Positions 35,072 through 43,099 of a stretch of 64,000 nt of DNA are shown in pieces (the stretch's first letter is position 1; each line of letters begins with the position of its first letter). Source of the stretch: JAMXLO01 sp963850535 (lineage in GTDB: Bacteria > Pseudomonadota > Alphaproteobacteria > Acetobacterales > Acetobacteraceae); assembly GCA_963850535.1 (NCBI GenBank), contig CAWKMC010000040.1:1-64000 (forward strand), in the 5' to 3' direction. Both the position numbers and the translations under genes were made by a program. The notes under the pieces were generated by a model. That model was not told the DNA's origin and searched no databases. It worked only from the letters and a program-made list of their open reading frames with translations.

Positions 35072-36499
35072 ATGGCAAACGACATGTCTGCGACATTGGA
35101 AGCACCAATCGCGGACATCTCGCTACTCGCGCCGCACTGGGCTCGCATCCGCTCTCGCTTGCACAGCGAAGTCGGCGAAATGGAATATCGCAACTGGTTG
35201 CGCCAGATGACTCTGTCCGCCATCGACGGCGACGAGATCACCGTGCTATTGCCGACGCGCTTCCTTTGCGATTGGGTCCGCAGCCGCTACGGCGATCGTT
35301 TGAGTTCATTATGGAGTGAGGAGAACCCGGCGATCCGCCGCGTCGATATCCGGGTTGGTGGCCCCGCAGCGCCCAGCACTGCACTGGCTGTCAGTCTGGC
35401 AACCACGACGGAGCCACCCACGGCAGTCGCGAAACTCGAGGAGCGAATGGATCAGCGGCCGGACCTGACGATCGATCCTCGCTTCACGTTCGATGCCTTC
35501 GTGGTCGGTAAGCCAAACGAGTTCGCCTATGCGTGCGCACGGCGCGTCGCAGAAGCGCCGTCCAGCACCGGTTTCAACCCGCTGTTTCTGTATGGTGGCG
35601 TCGGCCTCGGAAAGACACATCTCATGCACGCCGTTGCTTGGGAGCTTGTGGGCCGCGTCAATGGCGGCGTCGAGCGTCCCGTGTCGGTCGCGTACATGTC
35701 GGCCGAGAAATTCATGTACCGCTTCATTGCTGCGATCCGCAGCCAGTCGACGATGCAGTTCAAGGAGCAACTTCGCAGCGTCGATGTGCTGATGATCGAC
35801 GACCTGCAATTCCTGATTGGAAAAGACAACACGCAGGAGGAATTCTTCCACACCTTCAACGCCCTGGTCGATGTCGGCAAGCAGATCGTCGTGTCCGCCG
35901 ATAAATCGCCCTCGGATCTGTCCGGGCTGGACGACAGGCTGCGCACCAGGCTCGGCTATGGGATGGTCGCTGACCTGCATGCCACCACCTTCGAACTCCG
36001 CATTTCAATCCTGGAGGCAAAGGCGTCGCGGGCCGGCGTCGCGGTGCCGGCGAAGGTGCTGGATTTCCTCGCGCACAAGATCACTGGCAATGTGCGTGAG
36101 CTTGAAGGTGCGCTGAATCGCCTTGTAGCGCACGCCAACCTGTTCGGTCGCCCGATCACTGTGGAAACCACGCAGGAGGTGCTGCACGACCTCCTGAAAG
36201 CGCATGACAAGCGGGTGACGATCGAAGAAATCCAAAAGCGGGTGGCCGAACACTTCGCCATCCGCCTTACCGACATGTCCTCGGCGCGACGGGCGCGCTC
36301 GGTGGCCCGACCCCGACAGGTGGCGATGTACCTGGCCAAGCAGCTGACGTCGCGCAGTCTGCCGGAAATCGGCCGGCGGTTCGGCAACCGGGACCACACG
36401 ACGGTAATGCACGCAGTGGCGCGCGTGGGGGACCTGATGAACCGCGACGCCACCTTCGCCGAGGACGTGGAACTGCTGCGGCGGCTTTTGGAATCCTGA
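35072..36499 (+). CDS. dnaA: Chromosomal replication initiator DnaA
   Basis: 475 residues from ATG 35072, chosen because GGGGGGCGAG lies 4-13 bases upstream; two in-frame ATGs upstream (34988, 35021) lack this. Domain I covers about residues 15-95, followed by a short linker. Domain III is AAA+: Walker A LYGGVGLGKTHLMHAV (K181), Walker B VLMIDDLQFL (D243, D244). Domain IV is the DnaA-box binding helix-turn-helix with RDHTTVMHAVARV. It opens the origin and loads the helicase, and regulates its own gene through the upstream box. Intact, as expected of an essential gene. Confidence 0.95.
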   Translation: MANDMSATLEAPIADISLLAPHWARIRSRLHSEVGEMEYRNWLRQMTLSAIDGDEITVLLPTRFLCDWVRSRYGDRLSSLWSEENPAIRRVDIRVGGPAAPSTALAVSLATTTEPPTAVAKLEERMDQRPDLTIDPRFTFDAFVVGKPNEFAYACARRVAEAPSSTGFNPLFLYGGVGLGKTHLMHAVAWELVGRVNGGVERPVSVAYMSAEKFMYRFIAAIRSQSTMQFKEQLRSVDVLMIDDLQFLIGKDNTQEEFFHTFNALVDVGKQIVVSADKSPSDLSGLDDRLRTRLGYGMVADLHATTFELRISILEAKASRAGVAVPAKVLDFLAHKITGNVRELEGALNRLVAHANLFGRPITVETTQEVLHDLLKAHDKRVTIEEIQKRVAEHFAIRLTDMSSARRARSVARPRQVAMYLAKQLTSRSLPEIGRRFGNRDHTTVMHAVARVGDLMNRDATFAEDVELLRRLLES

Positions 36500-36601
36500 T
36501 CCAGCGGATCGGCCTTCCCCGCCGCACCACGCCATTGCTACAGTAGGCGCATGGATTCGCCTGGGCGGCGGTGTGACCCGGCCCTTTGAGGATTGGATGC
36601 C

Positions 36602-37726
36602 ATGAAGCTGAAGGCCGACCGGGCCACCCTGCTGAAGGCGCTGGCCCATGTGCAGAGTGTGGTGGAGCGCCGCAACACCATTCCAATCCTGGCCAACGTG
36701 ATGATCGCGGTGCGTGATGGCAAGCTGACACTGACGGCCACCGATATGGAAATCGCCATCGTCGAGGACGTACCCGCCAGCACCACGCGCAATGGCGCCT
36801 GCACCGCACCGGCGGCAACCCTGTACGAGATTGTCCGCAAGCTTCCTGATGGTGCGGAAGTCGAGTTGGACCATGCCGGTGGCGATGCACAGCTCGCCCT
36901 TCGGTCGGGGCGTTATTCAACCAGCCTGGTGGTGCTGCCCACCGAAGACTTCCCTTCGATGACCGCCGGCGCCCTCCCGCACAAGTTCAACCTGCCGGCG
37001 CAGATGCTGCGCGGCTTGATCGACCGTACGCGATTTGCGATCAGCACGGAGGAGACGCGCTACTATCTCAACGGCATCTACCTGCACGCGACCGAGAGCG
37101 AGGGGACGCGTGTACTGCGCGCCGTGGCGACGGACGGCCACCGCCTGGCGCGGGTGGAGGAACCGTTACCGGAAGGCGCCGGATCGATGCCGGGGGTCAT
37201 CATTCCACGTAAGACGGTGAATGAGCTCCGTAAGCTGCTGGACGAGGTCACCGGCAACGTGGAAGTCGCGTTATCGGATACGCGCATCCAGTTCCATGCT
37301 GACGCGATGCTGCTGACCAGCAAGCTGATCGACGGCACATTCCCCGAGTATGAGCGCGTCATCCCGCGTGGTAATGACAAAGTGCTGCGGGTGGGCAAGA
37401 AGGACTTTGCCGACGCCGTCGGCCGGGTGGCGGCGATCTCTGCCGAACGATCGCGGCCGGTGAAGCTATCGCTGGCGCGCGATCTGCTGGTGCTGTCGGC
37501 ATCCAGCCCCGAGCAGGGCACCGCGACCGAGGAGCTTGATTCCGACCACGTCACCTACGAGGCCGGACCGCTGGAAATCGGGTTTCAGGCCCGCTACCTG
37601 AACGATATCACCGACCAGATCGACGGCGATGTGGAGTTCCGCTTTGCCGATGGGTCGGCACCGACCGTGGTGCGCGACGCTGCCGATGCAAGTGCGCTCT
37701 ACGTTCTGATGCCGATGCGGGTCTGA
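36602..37726 (+). CDS. dnaN: DNA polymerase III beta subunit (sliding clamp)
   Basis: 374 residues from ATG 36602 (MKLKADRATLLKALAHVQSV), the normal clamp start; an in-frame ATG three codons earlier is less likely. Three repeated clamp domains are visible, with RRNTIPILANVMI in the first, the loop RFAISTEETRYYLNGIYLH in the second and the C-terminal YVLMPMRV that forms the protein-binding groove. Forms a ring-shaped dimer that tethers the polymerase to DNA. 102 bases after dnaA and probably co-transcribed. Confidence 0.95.
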   Translation: MKLKADRATLLKALAHVQSVVERRNTIPILANVMIAVRDGKLTLTATDMEIAIVEDVPASTTRNGACTAPAATLYEIVRKLPDGAEVELDHAGGDAQLALRSGRYSTSLVVLPTEDFPSMTAGALPHKFNLPAQMLRGLIDRTRFAISTEETRYYLNGIYLHATESEGTRVLRAVATDGHRLARVEEPLPEGAGSMPGVIIPRKTVNELRKLLDEVTGNVEVALSDTRIQFHADAMLLTSKLIDGTFPEYERVIPRGNDKVLRVGKKDFADAVGRVAAISAERSRPVKLSLARDLLVLSASSPEQGTATEELDSDHVTYEAGPLEIGFQARYLNDITDQIDGDVEFRFADGSAPTVVRDAADASALYVLMPMRV

Positions 37727-37733
37727 CCTTCCC

Positions 37734-38786
37734 TCAGTGCTTGAACTTCGGAATCACCTCCTCGCAAAGCAACTGTAGCGAGGTCAGCACCTGCTGGTGC
37801 GGGATGCGGTTGCCGCAGTTCATCTCGGCGAGGATGCCGGAGAGACCGAGCGTCTCACGCAACTTGCCGAGCCGGTCGATCACCTGTTGCGGCGTCCCCA
37901 CGATGATCTTGCTGCTTAGCACCTCGTCGTAGCTGATGTTCTGCAGCCGCTGTCCGCGTTCCGCACGATTTTCGATCGCGCGTGCGCCTTCCAGGCTGGC
38001 GGACTCCTCGATACGCTGGCCGAGATAGCGGTAGAAATGCATGATGCTTTCTTCCGGCTCCGAGCGCGCCCTTTCCTCGGTCGGCGCGACATAGACCGGA
38101 ACGCGCAGGAACACCTGGCCGTTGCCGGGGTGGCCGGCGGCCGTCCACCCCTCGCGATACGCCGCAAGATTGGGACCTAGTTCGGACAGATCGCCAAGTC
38201 GGGTGGCGACGAAGATCGGATTTCCCAGCGCGCCATTCGACGGATACGTGTCAGGGCTCGTCGCCGCGACGCGGATCTCGGGATACGGTTTCTGATAAGG
38301 CTTTGGAACAAGGTAGACGTCGTGGAAACGATAGTACTTGCCGTTGAAACTGAACCGCTCCTGTGTCCACGCGCGTTTCAGAATCTCAAGCACTTCGCCG
38401 AAGCGCTCGCGGCTCTCCGCATACGACACGCCATACGCCTGATAGACCCGCGGAAACCCGCTGCGGCCGACGCCGAAGATGATCCGGCCGTGACTGATGT
38501 GATCTACAGTCGCCACCTCTTCGGCCAGTTGCAGCGGATGACACAGCGGCAGCACCTGGACCGCGGTGCCGATTTTCATCCGCTTGGTGCGGGCGGCAAT
38601 CGCCGTCGCGAGCATCAGCGGCGACGCCAGCACCGAGCGTTCGGGGGCCGTGTGCAGTTCCGCCAGCCACATAACGTCGAGCCCGAAGCGTTCCGCCGCG
38701 TCCACCTGCTCGAAAGACTCGGTGAACGCCTCCTCCTCGGTCTGGCCCGGCACACGCTGAAACTCGTGGAACATGCCGAATTCCAT
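37734..38786 (-). CDS. LLM-class flavin-dependent monooxygenase
   Basis: 350 residues of the bacterial luciferase-like family, a TIM barrel using reduced FMN or F420-like flavin. Typical segments: MEFGMFHEFQRVPGQTEEEA, DVMWLAELHTAPERSVLASP, TAVQVLPLCHPLQLAEEVAT and GRIIFGVGRSGFPRVYQAYG, with the C-terminal SSKIIVGTPQQVIDRLGKLR. It converges on dnaN with 7 bases between stop codons. The substrate cannot be deduced; relatives oxidise alkanes, aldehydes or nitrilotriacetate-like compounds. Confidence 0.85.
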   Translation of the reverse strand: MEFGMFHEFQRVPGQTEEEAFTESFEQVDAAERFGLDVMWLAELHTAPERSVLASPLMLATAIAARTKRMKIGTAVQVLPLCHPLQLAEEVATVDHISHGRIIFGVGRSGFPRVYQAYGVSYAESRERFGEVLEILKRAWTQERFSFNGKYYRFHDVYLVPKPYQKPYPEIRVAATSPDTYPSNGALGNPIFVATRLGDLSELGPNLAAYREGWTAAGHPGNGQVFLRVPVYVAPTEERARSEPEESIMHFYRYLGQRIEESASLEGARAIENRAERGQRLQNISYDEVLSSKIIVGTPQQVIDRLGKLRETLGLSGILAEMNCGNRIPHQQVLTSLQLLCEEVIPKFKH

Positions 38787-38808
38787 GGTCGCTCTTCTCC
38801 TTCAGGCG

Positions 38809-39789
38809 TCAGTAGCCGCGCACCGGATCGAACAGGTTGGGAGGCGTCTTGCCGTCGCGCCAGGCGCGCAGGTTGGCGAAGAATAGATCCAGGCTGTGAG
38901 GATTGTAGGTATTTGGATCATCGACGGAAGTGTGCGGGCTTATGATAAGGTTGCGAGTACGCCAGAGCCGGTGCCCCTCTGGGATCGGCTCCGATGCGAA
39001 CACGTCCAGCACAGCGCCCGACAGGTGCCCATCGTCCAGGATGTCGCACAGGGCGTCCTGATCGACCAGAGCGCCGCGGCCGATGTTCACCAAGCCAGCG
39101 TCGTGCGGCAGAAGCTTCAGCCGTTCGCGGCTCATCAGCCCGCGGGTCGCATCGGTCAGCGGACAGGCGAGCACCAGGAACTCAGTCGTCGGCAGTACGC
39201 GATCGATGGCAGCGGTGGTGATGACCTCGGCGCAATTCTGATGCGGCATCGCGGTGGCGCGGACCCCGGTGATATGCATGCCAAAGCGCGCTGCCTGCAT
39301 GACCGCGGCGCCACCCAGCGATCCGAGACCGACGACCGTGATGCGGCGGCCGGCCAGCACCACCCCCCACAGCTTTTGCCAACGCCCGGCACGCTGATGC
39401 GTCACCATCTCCGGCACTCGGTTCGCCAGCATCAGTACCGACATGATGGCGAACTCGCCCGCCTTGGTTGCGTGCACGCCGGCGTTGTTCAGCAGCATTA
39501 CGCCGGGTGGCAACCAGTTGAACGGAGCCAGCCGATCCAGGCCGGCATTGGTGATGAACAGCAGCTTCAACCGTGGCGCATCGCAGGGGAATTTGTTGGC
39601 CACGACGCCAATTTCGGTGATCAGCGCTTCGGCCTGTGCAATGCCCTCGGCAAACTCTGCGTCCGTATCGCCGATCGTGACCTGGTGTCCGGTTCCAACG
39701 TCCGCTGCGCGTGCCGCGGCGGCATCCCACATGTTACGCGAGAACAGAAACAGCGGATCATTGACCGGGTTTTGGATGTGAATGCGCAT
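38809..39789 (-). CDS. D-isomer 2-hydroxyacid dehydrogenase
   Basis: 326 residues with ATG 39789 (MRIHIQNPVNDPLFLF). NAD-binding segment ITVVGLGSLGGAAVMQAARF, then LVLACPLTDATRGLMSRERL and VNIGRGALVDQDALCDILDD (catalytic Arg region in NIGRG). The His of ISPHTSVDD is the acid/base. N- and C-terminal substrate lobes are present, so the gene looks complete. It reduces a 2-oxo acid or oxidises a D-2-hydroxy acid; substrate unknown. The start overlaps or lies very close to the divergent pseudouridine synthase gene. Confidence 0.85.
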   Translation of the reverse strand: MRIHIQNPVNDPLFLFSRNMWDAAAARAADVGTGHQVTIGDTDAEFAEGIAQAEALITEIGVVANKFPCDAPRLKLLFITNAGLDRLAPFNWLPPGVMLLNNAGVHATKAGEFAIMSVLMLANRVPEMVTHQRAGRWQKLWGVVLAGRRITVVGLGSLGGAAVMQAARFGMHITGVRATAMPHQNCAEVITTAAIDRVLPTTEFLVLACPLTDATRGLMSRERLKLLPHDAGLVNIGRGALVDQDALCDILDDGHLSGAVLDVFASEPIPEGHRLWRTRNLIISPHTSVDDPNTYNPHSLDLFFANLRAWRDGKTPPNLFDPVRGY

Positions 39790-39805
39790 TGCCGCACAGC
39801 CTGCC

Positions 39806-40492
39806 ATGGGTTTGCCGCAACGGACAAATCCCGTGCGTGAGGGTGCACCGGCACCGCCGCTGCTGTTCCGCGATGATCGCTTCGTCGTGCTGAACAAGCC
39901 TGCGGGTTTGGCCGTGCATCCCGGCCCGCGCGGCGGCCACAGCGTGGAGGACTGGTTCCCGCTGTTGTCGCGCCGTCGCCAGGGACCCTGGCTCGTCCAT
40001 CGGCTCGATGCCGATACCGCCGGTTGCCTGTTGGTTGCATTGCGCCGGACTGCTTTGATCGTCGCTCAGCGGGAATTCGCAGCCGGTCGGGCGCGCAAAA
40101 CGTACTGGGCCATCGTGCGCGGCACGCTCGCGTGCACATCCGGCACGGTGGACGCGCCGTTGCTGCGGCAAAGCACATCGAAGGGCTGGCGCATGGTCGT
40201 CGATCCCTCGGGCAAGCGAGCCGTCACGGATTGGCGGATACGGGCTACGGCCGGAGAGTTGAGTTGGCTGGAACTCGCGCCGCGCACCGGTCGCACACAC
40301 CAGGTGCGCGTGCATTGTGCCGTTCTCGGTTGTCCGGTTTTGGGCGATCCGATCTACGGCGAGGCTGACGGTCGGCTGCATCTGCTGGCACGTGCGATTG
40401 CACTGGACCTCGATCCCCTGGTAGCCGCAACGGCGCCGGTTCCTGAGCATATGCAGGAGATGCTGAGGCGATTCTCACCAGGTGCAGATTGA
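39806..40492 (+). CDS. RluA-family pseudouridine synthase
   Basis: About 228 residues. Converts specific uridines in rRNA or tRNA to pseudouridine. The catalytic aspartate lies in the motif PWLVHRLDADTAGCLLVA (D68 from this start). Other family segments are VVLNKPAGLAVHPG, RKTYWAIVRG and LAPRTGRTHQVRVHCAVLGC. ATG 39782 is an alternative start eight codons upstream, but it would overlap the divergent gene's start codon; 39806 avoids this. The target site cannot be predicted. Confidence 0.85.
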   Translation: MGLPQRTNPVREGAPAPPLLFRDDRFVVLNKPAGLAVHPGPRGGHSVEDWFPLLSRRRQGPWLVHRLDADTAGCLLVALRRTALIVAQREFAAGRARKTYWAIVRGTLACTSGTVDAPLLRQSTSKGWRMVVDPSGKRAVTDWRIRATAGELSWLELAPRTGRTHQVRVHCAVLGCPVLGDPIYGEADGRLHLLARAIALDLDPLVAATAPVPEHMQEMLRRFSPGAD

Positions 40493-40566
40493 CCACTGCG
40501 GACTGATCAATAGGCTCGCGCACCGAGGTCGCCGGGCCGCTCCGGCCGCAACCGGAGCATCGCGTC

Positions 40567-41472
40567 ATGCCGCTATGGATCCCTGTCACTGTCTCTGCCG
40601 CGCTGTTCCAGTGCTGGCGGACTGCGATGCAGCAGAAACTTCGCCATCTGCTGTCGGTGAACGGCGCCGGCTTTGTCCGTTTCCTCTATGGCGCACCGAC
40701 CGCTCTGGTGTTGTTCATCGGCTCGCTGATCGGCACCGGCCTGCCTGTACCGCGGCCGAATGCTGCATTCCTTGTCCACTGCACCGCAGGCGGCCTGCTG
40801 CAGATCCTCGCCACCAACCTGCTGATCCTGTCGTTTGGCTATCGCAATTTCGCTGTCGGCACCGCCTACTCCAAGACCGAGACGGCACAAAGCGCCATTG
40901 TGGCGTTGATCGTTCTGCATGAGGTCCTCAAACCCGTCTCCTGGCTTGGCATCTGCATCGGCCTGGCGGGTGTCATGACCCTGTCGCTGGCCGGACGTGG
41001 CCTCCGGCCGATGGACCTCGCACGCGCGACGGTGCAACCGGCCGCGCTGGCGGGCCTCGGCGCCGGGTTCCTGTTCGCCTTCACCACGGTCTTCATCAAG
41101 CTCGCCAACCAAGCCCTCACCGGCCCCAGCCTGTTCGTTCGCGCACTGTTCGTGCTGGTGGTCACCAACACGCTGCAGACGCTTATGCAGGGCGCCTATC
41201 TGGCGTGGCGCGAGCCGCGTGAACTACTCAAGGCCTTCACCACCTGGCGCAGTTCGTCATGGGTCGGCACGCTGTCGGCTCTCGGCTCGGCCTGCTGGTT
41301 TACGGCCTTCGCCATCGCCCCCGTGGCACTGGTGCGATCTGTGGGACAGGTGGAGATTGTCTTCACTCTGATGTTCAGCCGATTTTATCTGAAGGAAACA
41401 CTGAAGTCCGGGGACGTGGCTGGGCTGGTGCTGGTCGTATGTGGCGTCTTGCTGATCGTGATCGCGAGTTGA
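40567..41472 (+). CDS. EamA/DMT-superfamily transporter
   Basis: 301 residues with about ten transmembrane helices in two related halves, each an EamA unit (first half ends near GIGLAGVMTLSLAG-like SWLGICIGLAGVMTLSLAGR; second ends DVAGLVLVVCGVLLIVIAS). Inner-membrane drug/metabolite transporter, probably exporting amino acids or metabolites. GGAGCATCGCGTC precedes ATG 40567. A single gene, with no regulator beside it. Confidence 0.8.
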   Translation: MPLWIPVTVSAALFQCWRTAMQQKLRHLLSVNGAGFVRFLYGAPTALVLFIGSLIGTGLPVPRPNAAFLVHCTAGGLLQILATNLLILSFGYRNFAVGTAYSKTETAQSAIVALIVLHEVLKPVSWLGICIGLAGVMTLSLAGRGLRPMDLARATVQPAALAGLGAGFLFAFTTVFIKLANQALTGPSLFVRALFVLVVTNTLQTLMQGAYLAWREPRELLKAFTTWRSSSWVGTLSALGSACWFTAFAIAPVALVRSVGQVEIVFTLMFSRFYLKETLKSGDVAGLVLVVCGVLLIVIAS

Positions 41473-41573
41473 GCACAGCCCACACCTCGGGCATTGTCCG
41501 GCCCGGCCGGGTAGCGCCTGTCGGCTCAGCCGATGGTAGGATTGGAGCGTACAATAGAGAGGAGACAGACCCG

Positions 41574-41897
41574 ATGGCGTTCTATGAACTCCGGCAGTAC
41601 TTCGTGCGACCTGGTAAGATGAACGAGTGGGTTAAGATCATGGAGGAGGAGATCATCCCCTTCCAGGTCTCCAAGGGCATGGTGATCTGCGGCAGCTTCC
41701 GCGGTGAAACCGACGAGTCCTGCTATATCTGGCTACGCCGGTTCAACAGCGAGGCGGAACGCGAGGCGCAATACAAGGCGGTCTACGAGACCGACTATTG
41801 GAAGACAAAGATCGCCCCGCGGGTGCCTGAGTGCTTGGACCGGGAGAAGATGCACATCCAGCGCATTGTTCCGACATCCCGGTCAACCATGCAGTAA
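41574..41897 (+). CDS. NIPSNAP-family protein
   Basis: 107 residues starting MAFYELRQYFVRPGKMNEWV, then MEEEIIPFQVSKGMVICGSF and WLRRFNSEAEREAQYKAVYE. This is the NIPSNAP dimeric alpha-beta barrel. ATG 41574 has a strong AGAGAGGAGAC ribosome binding site. Function is unknown; bacterial members often accompany flavin or sugar-degradation enzymes. Intact. Confidence 0.82.
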   Translation: MAFYELRQYFVRPGKMNEWVKIMEEEIIPFQVSKGMVICGSFRGETDESCYIWLRRFNSEAEREAQYKAVYETDYWKTKIAPRVPECLDREKMHIQRIVPTSRSTMQ

Positions 41898-42251
41898 CCA
41901 GAGAGCCGTGGCCGGCATCCTGCTGCCGGTCATGCGGCTTCTGTCAACCGCTGGCGATAAAAACAAAGCATGAACTTGTGTCAAAACGCGGCCTCATCTG
42001 GTAGGCGTGTAACCCGCTCGCTGCGAAGTGCCTGCCGCACTCGGCGTCGTTGTGGTCTTCGGCTGCCTGCGGACGGGTCGTCCGTCCGGCCCAGAAGCTG
42101 CAGCAGGGGTCCGCATCAAAGCCGGTCTGCTCCGTGCACGGCTGTCGCGCGCGGGAGACTGATCCCGTCGCGTTGACCCGTCAGCACCGGACGCGTAAGC
42201 AAATGCAACGGCCTGGGATCATTCGGCCGGCCGATTGGATGGAGCGATCCG
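41898..42251. other. Gap before the sdh operon
   Basis: About 350 bases. CCGGCA / TGCCGG (41912-41917, 41924-41929) could form a small hairpin after the NIPSNAP gene. TTGACC (42173-42178), 17 bases and TAAGCA (42196-42201) is a possible, weak sdh promoter. Short frames here do not look like protein. Confidence 0.35.
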
Positions 42252-42683
42252 TTGCGAAACGTACGCGACGCGCTGTTCGTGGCGCGCAACTCCGATGACA
42301 AGCTGATCAGTCGACCGCTCTCTCCTCACCTCCAGGTCTACCGCTGGCCGCTGAGCATGGCGTTGTCGATATCGCATCGGGTCACCGGTGTCGGGCTGGC
42401 GATCGGCACGCTGCTGATGACCTGGTGGCTGGTTGCCGCCGCCGTGTCGGACGACGCCTTCGCCGGGGTGCAGCGGTTCCTCGCGACGCCGATTGGCATC
42501 CTGCTGCTGCTGGGTTGGTCGGCCGCGCTGTTCTTCCACTTCTTCACCGGGCTTCGCCACCTTGCCTGGGATGCCGGCTACGGTTTCGACAAGCCCTGGT
42601 ACGAGCGCTCCGGCTGGGCGGTCATAGCCGCGACAATCGTGGCGACGCTGTTGCTATGGATTATCGGCTTCGCGGCCTGGTGA
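42252..42683 (+). CDS. sdhC: Succinate dehydrogenase cytochrome b556 subunit
   Basis: 143 residues. The start is probably TTG 42252 (MRNVRDALFVARNSDDKLIS): a Shine-Dalgarno GGAGCG lies 5 bases upstream, and no ATG or GTG falls before the conserved motif RPLSPHLQVYRWPLSMALSI. SHRVTGVGLAIGTLLMTWWL is the first membrane helix; the heme-ligand histidine is in FHFFTGLRHLAWDAGYGFD. Three transmembrane helices anchor complex II and bind quinone. First gene of sdhCDAB. Confidence 0.88.
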   Translation: MRNVRDALFVARNSDDKLISRPLSPHLQVYRWPLSMALSISHRVTGVGLAIGTLLMTWWLVAAAVSDDAFAGVQRFLATPIGILLLLGWSAALFFHFFTGLRHLAWDAGYGFDKPWYERSGWAVIAATIVATLLLWIIGFAAW

Positions 42684-42692
42684 GGGCGACCT

Positions 42693-43088
42693 ATGGCAAA
42701 GACACCACACCTCGACGTCATGCGTTCGCCGCTCGGTCGGGCGCGTGGACTGGGCTCCGCCAGAGCAGGCGCGCACCATTGGTGGATGTTGCGGCTGACC
42801 TCGCTCGCGCTGGTGCCGCTGAGCCTGTGGTTCCTCTGCGCCATGGTGCGCATGCTCGGCGCGACGCGTGACGACGTCGTTTCCTGGATGGCTGGTCCGC
42901 TTCCAATCGTATTGATGATCGCGTTGGTGATTGCCACGTTCCACCACATGCAGGCAGGCCTCCAGGTAGTGATTGAGGACTATGTCGACACCGACTGGTT
43001 GCGCCTTGGGTCGATCCTGCTGGTGAAGGGACTGTCGCTGCTCTTGGCGCTGGCCTGCATCGTCTCGGTGCTGCGGCTGGGCCTCTAG
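42693..43088 (+). CDS. sdhD: Succinate dehydrogenase membrane anchor subunit
   Basis: 131 residues with three transmembrane helices, starting near RLTSLALVPLSLWFLCAMVR. The segment ATFHHMQAGLQVVIEDYVDT includes the heme-ligand histidine and the conserved EDYV. Follows sdhC with 9 bases between, in the usual order. Anchors the catalytic subunits and forms part of the quinone site. Confidence 0.88.
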   Translation: MAKTPHLDVMRSPLGRARGLGSARAGAHHWWMLRLTSLALVPLSLWFLCAMVRMLGATRDDVVSWMAGPLPIVLMIALVIATFHHMQAGLQVVIEDYVDTDWLRLGSILLVKGLSLLLALACIVSVLRLGL

Positions 43089-43099
43089 AAGGAAAACCG

